Origin: Candidatus Hydromicrobium americanum
Lineage (GTDB): Bacteria > Actinomycetota > Humimicrobiia > Humimicrobiales > Humimicrobiaceae
Assembly (NCBI GenBank): GCA_002779205.1
Contig: PEXF01000044.1
Location: 1,471-8,843 of the forward strand
DNA: 7,373 bases
Direction: 5' to 3'
In this document: in pieces, positions 5,181 to 7,373 of the stretch
Layout of the letters: the number at the start of each line of letters is the position of its first letter
Position numbering within the stretch: the first letter of the stretch is position 1
Program-made: the position numbers and the translations under genes
Notes under the pieces: generated by a model
Told to the model about the DNA's origin: nothing
What the model saw: only the letters and a program-made list of their open reading frames with translations
Databases searched by the model: none

Positions 5181-6942
5181 ATTCTCTCAGTAAAAACTTT
5201 TTACTGACTCCAATATCAATAACATCCCACGGTAATATTTCATCATCAGCAAAACCTCTGGTTGTAAAGAAGCTAATATCCAGACCAGCTTTCCTGAATT
5301 CTTTTTCCCAGACATGAAACTTAAAAAATTCTGTCCAATTATCAAGCCTGGCTCCACTTTTCCATGCACCTTCTATGACCTCACCAACAAGTTCATTACC
5401 TCTGGACAGGGCGCACTCTATCATGCTTTTTCTGGAATCCGTCCAGCTTATATTTACATATCTTTTTGGTACATTTTTTAAAATATAATTAAATTTACTA
5501 TCCAGGCTTGCCGTATTATCCTGGCTAGTCCATTGAAATGGTGTGAAGGGTTTAGGACAAAATGCATTTATGCTGATGTTAATTTTTAATCTTGGTAGTT
5601 TCTTTCTAGAAAGCTCGTCTTTCGCCGCCATAATCACCTTTTCTATAAGTTCTACTATCTGACTGATATCTTCATTGTTTTCAAACGGTAATCCTATCAT
5701 AAAGTAAAGCTTGATTTTTTCCCAGCCTCTGCTGAAAGCCATTTTTATGCAATCAAGTATTTCATTTTCCCCAATATTTTTATTGATTATATCCCTCATC
5801 CTCTGGCTGCCTGCTTCGGGAGCAAAAGTAAGTCCTGTTTTTCTTCCGCTCTGAATAAGTTCTGCCAAATTTAAATTAAAACTGTCCAGTCTCATAGAAG
5901 GCAGTGAAATTGACAGCCTTCCCAGTTTTAAAGAACTGGTAATTTTATCCAGCAAATGCTCAATCTCACTATAATCTGATGAAGATAGCGATAAGAATGA
6001 AATTTCATCGTAACCTGTATTTTTAATTCCTGCAGCACTCTGCCTGATTAGAGATTCAACTTCTCTCTTCCGCACCGGTCTATAAATTATGCCTGCCTGA
6101 CAGAATCTACAGCCCCTGCCGCAGCCCCTCATAATCTCTACTGCAAATCTGTCGTGTACAGGTTTAATATTAGGTATTATAGGATTCTGGACTATTTCAA
6201 ATTTATTTAAGTCTTCCACTATCGCCTTTCTTACTTTTCTACCCGGATTGATACTTTCAATACTTCCATCAGGAAAGTAGTGAAATTTGTAAAATCCCGG
6301 AATATATATTCCATCCAGCTTGCTGATCTCTTTTAAAAACCATTCTTTATCTTTATTATTACACTTGTAAATTTTAACTCTTTCCAGAATAGATATAATT
6401 ACTTCTTCACCATCTCCGACAACAAAAAAATCCATAAATCTTGAAAGGGGCTGGGGATTTACAACTGCAGGACCACCGGCACATACCAGTGGAAATTTGT
6501 CTCTTCTGTGCCTTGAGTTTATATTTATTCCACCAAGGTCCAGTATATTTAATATATTAGTATATAGAAGCTCATGCTGAACAGTAAATCCAATCAGGTC
6601 AAAGCAATCCAGAAATATTCTGTTTTCCAGTGAAAATATTTTTACGTTTTGCTCTCTAAGTTTCTTCTCAAAATCTATCCACGGAGAAAAAACCCTTTCA
6701 ACTGTAAAATCTCTATGACTGTTTACAATGTCATATAAAATCTGAAGCCCCAGATTGGACATACCAACTTCATATATATCCGGAAATACAAGAGCCATAG
6801 AAATTAAATTGTAAAAATCACTGGCTGGTTCCGGGCTTTTGCTCCTGGACCCGACTTCATTATTTATATACCTGCCCGGCTTTTCAATGTCTTTTAAAAG
6901 TTTTTCAAGCAGGTCAAAGTCCAGCTTTTTAATTTTATTCAT
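5137..6942 (-). CDS. B12-binding-type radical SAM protein, TIGR03960 family
   Basis: This 601-residue cytoplasmic iron-sulfur enzyme of unknown substrate has an N-terminal B12-binding-like part. Its segments are ALVFPDIYEVGMSNLGLQIL (50-69), ERVFSPW (82-88) and FPLVCAGGPAVVNPQPLS (150-167), then VVGDGEE (174-180). The radical SAM core follows, with the cluster motif CGRGCRFC: Cys274, Cys278 and Cys281 bind a [4Fe-4S] cluster. Further core motifs are SLSSSDYSEI, SLPSMRLDSF, FAPEAGSQRMRDIINK and KLYFMIGLPFE. The C-terminal part contains INAFCPKPFTPFQW and ILPWDVIDIGVSKKFLLREY, usual for the family. The protein then stops at RYLRDQDKI, without the cysteine-rich tail I recall in many relatives. 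ATG at 6942 has AGGA about ten bases upstream and lies 18 bases after rodA. Family assignment is firm; the reaction is unknown. Confidence 0.93.
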   Translation of the reverse strand: MNKIKKLDFDLLEKLLKDIEKPGRYINNEVGSRSKSPEPASDFYNLISMALVFPDIYEVGMSNLGLQILYDIVNSHRDFTVERVFSPWIDFEKKLREQNVKIFSLENRIFLDCFDLIGFTVQHELLYTNILNILDLGGININSRHRRDKFPLVCAGGPAVVNPQPLSRFMDFFVVGDGEEVIISILERVKIYKCNNKDKEWFLKEISKLDGIYIPGFYKFHYFPDGSIESINPGRKVRKAIVEDLNKFEIVQNPIIPNIKPVHDRFAVEIMRGCGRGCRFCQAGIIYRPVRKREVESLIRQSAAGIKNTGYDEISFLSLSSSDYSEIEHLLDKITSSLKLGRLSISLPSMRLDSFNLNLAELIQSGRKTGLTFAPEAGSQRMRDIINKNIGENEILDCIKMAFSRGWEKIKLYFMIGLPFENNEDISQIVELIEKVIMAAKDELSRKKLPRLKINISINAFCPKPFTPFQWTSQDNTASLDSKFNYILKNVPKRYVNISWTDSRKSMIECALSRGNELVGEVIEGAWKSGARLDNWTEFFKFHVWEKEFRKAGLDISFFTTRGFADDEILPWDVIDIGVSKKFLLREYDKSKRYLRDQDKI

Positions 6943-6960
6943 ATTTAATTTTCCTAAAGA

Positions 6961-7373
6961 TTATTTGAACTCTTGATAAGCTATTTCATAGTCTTTTCTT
7001 ACTTCTTTCCATATATAAACATTTTCTACAAGACCAATACCCAGAAACATGCTTATAAGGCTAGAACCTCCAGAACTCAAGAAAGGCAGAGGGATTCCAA
7101 TTATGGGCATTAAGCCTATGGTCATACCTATATTTATAACCACTTGCGATAGGATAATAAAACCTATTCCAGAGCTCAGAAGCATGCCAAAACTATCAGA
7201 AGAATTTGAGGCTATATAAAAACATCGCCAGACAATCACACCAAGAACCAACAATACCAGAACAGCCCCCAGGAATCCCAGTTCTTCTCCAATAACGGAA
7301 AATATAAAATCAGTATGGTGTGCCGGGACATAACTTAGATTTGTCTGTTTTCCCAGAAAGAGGCCCTTTCCCA
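6961..7373 (-). CDS. rodA: Rod-shape peptidoglycan glycosyltransferase RodA (SEDS family), C-terminal part (runs off right edge)
   Basis: The last 136 residues of a SEDS-family polytopic membrane protein polymerise lipid II into glycan strands for lateral wall growth. The fragment opens with GKGLFLGKQTNLSYV and VPAHHTDFIFSVIGEELGF. The Asp of HTDF (codon at 7309-7311) matches the conserved essential extracellular Asp of RodA/FtsW. Membrane segments follow, then NIGMTIGLMPIIGIPLPFLS and SSGGSSLISMFLGIGLV, ending in a charged cytoplasmic tail (KEVRKDYEIAYQEFK). The usual PE before HTDF reads PA here. Roughly the first 230-240 residues lie outside the window. RodA is preferred over FtsW because rodA precedes the radical SAM pair and rng in related clusters. 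The stop lies 18 bases before the radical SAM gene, so the two are probably in one operon. Confidence 0.9.
   Translation of the reverse strand, partial: GKGLFLGKQTNLSYVPAHHTDFIFSVIGEELGFLGAVLVLLVLGVIVWRCFYIASNSSDSFGMLLSSGIGFIILSQVVINIGMTIGLMPIIGIPLPFLSSGGSSLISMFLGIGLVENVYIWKEVRKDYEIAYQEFK

Noticed and set aside
5187..5369. Minus-strand 60-codon frame beginning MHGKVEPG
   Set aside because: It is an alternative frame inside the 3' part of the radical SAM gene, which is intact through the family C-terminal motif.
1..7373. CRISPR array, tRNA or rRNA gene, insertion sequence, attachment site or toxin-antitoxin pair
   Set aside because: No regularly spaced repeats, no tRNA-like cloverleaf or CCA end, no transposase or integrase reading frame and no terminal inverted repeats were seen; the window is almost fully covered by housekeeping and transporter genes.

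Overview
The window looks like chromosomal core DNA from a low-GC, probably anaerobic bacterium. The coding sequence is AT-rich and the intergenic DNA is very AT-rich. Good Shine-Dalgarno (SD) sequences such as AGGAG sit ahead of several genes. The minus-strand order rodA, TIGR03960 radical SAM protein, TIGR03936/DUF2344 protein, rng, rplU, rpmA is a layout known from Firmicutes and relatives. However, L27 lacks the cleavable N-terminal extension of typical Firmicutes, and there is no Prp protease gene between rplU and rpmA. The L27 tail (KVVNI) and its RGTRFRPG segment recall Actinobacteriota. A deep low-GC actinobacterial or Atribacterota-like lineage, or an atypical clostridium, are all possible, and the sequence alone does not decide between them.

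Layout. Positions 1-641 (minus) hold the N-terminal 213 residues of a zinc-dependent medium-chain alcohol/polyol dehydrogenase that runs off the left edge. Positions 642-914 are a 273-base AT-rich divergent intergenic region with a promoter candidate for the dehydrogenase and several dyads, the best being a perfect 9-bp inverted repeat at 735-755. Positions 915-2059 (plus) hold two overlapping single-domain CHR genes, a paired short-chain chromate-type transporter. From 2081 to the right edge everything is on the minus strand. In transcription order it is rodA (partial), the radical SAM protein, the DUF2344 protein (overlapping by 44 bases), an RNase G/E family protein, then rplU with its own promoter candidate, and rpmA.

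How the genes work together. The minus-strand cluster joins cell elongation (RodA), a conserved but functionally uncharacterised radical SAM pair, RNA processing (RNase G/E) and two large-subunit ribosomal proteins. The CHR pair probably forms a heteromeric anion exporter. The dehydrogenase is likely part of sugar or polyol catabolism continuing to the left.

I do not see a clearly new multi-gene system here. The observations most worth checking are a possible AUU start codon for rplU, the dyad-rich control region between the dehydrogenase and the CHR genes, the probable TRAM-like tail on the RNase, and the radical SAM/DUF2344 pair of unknown function.
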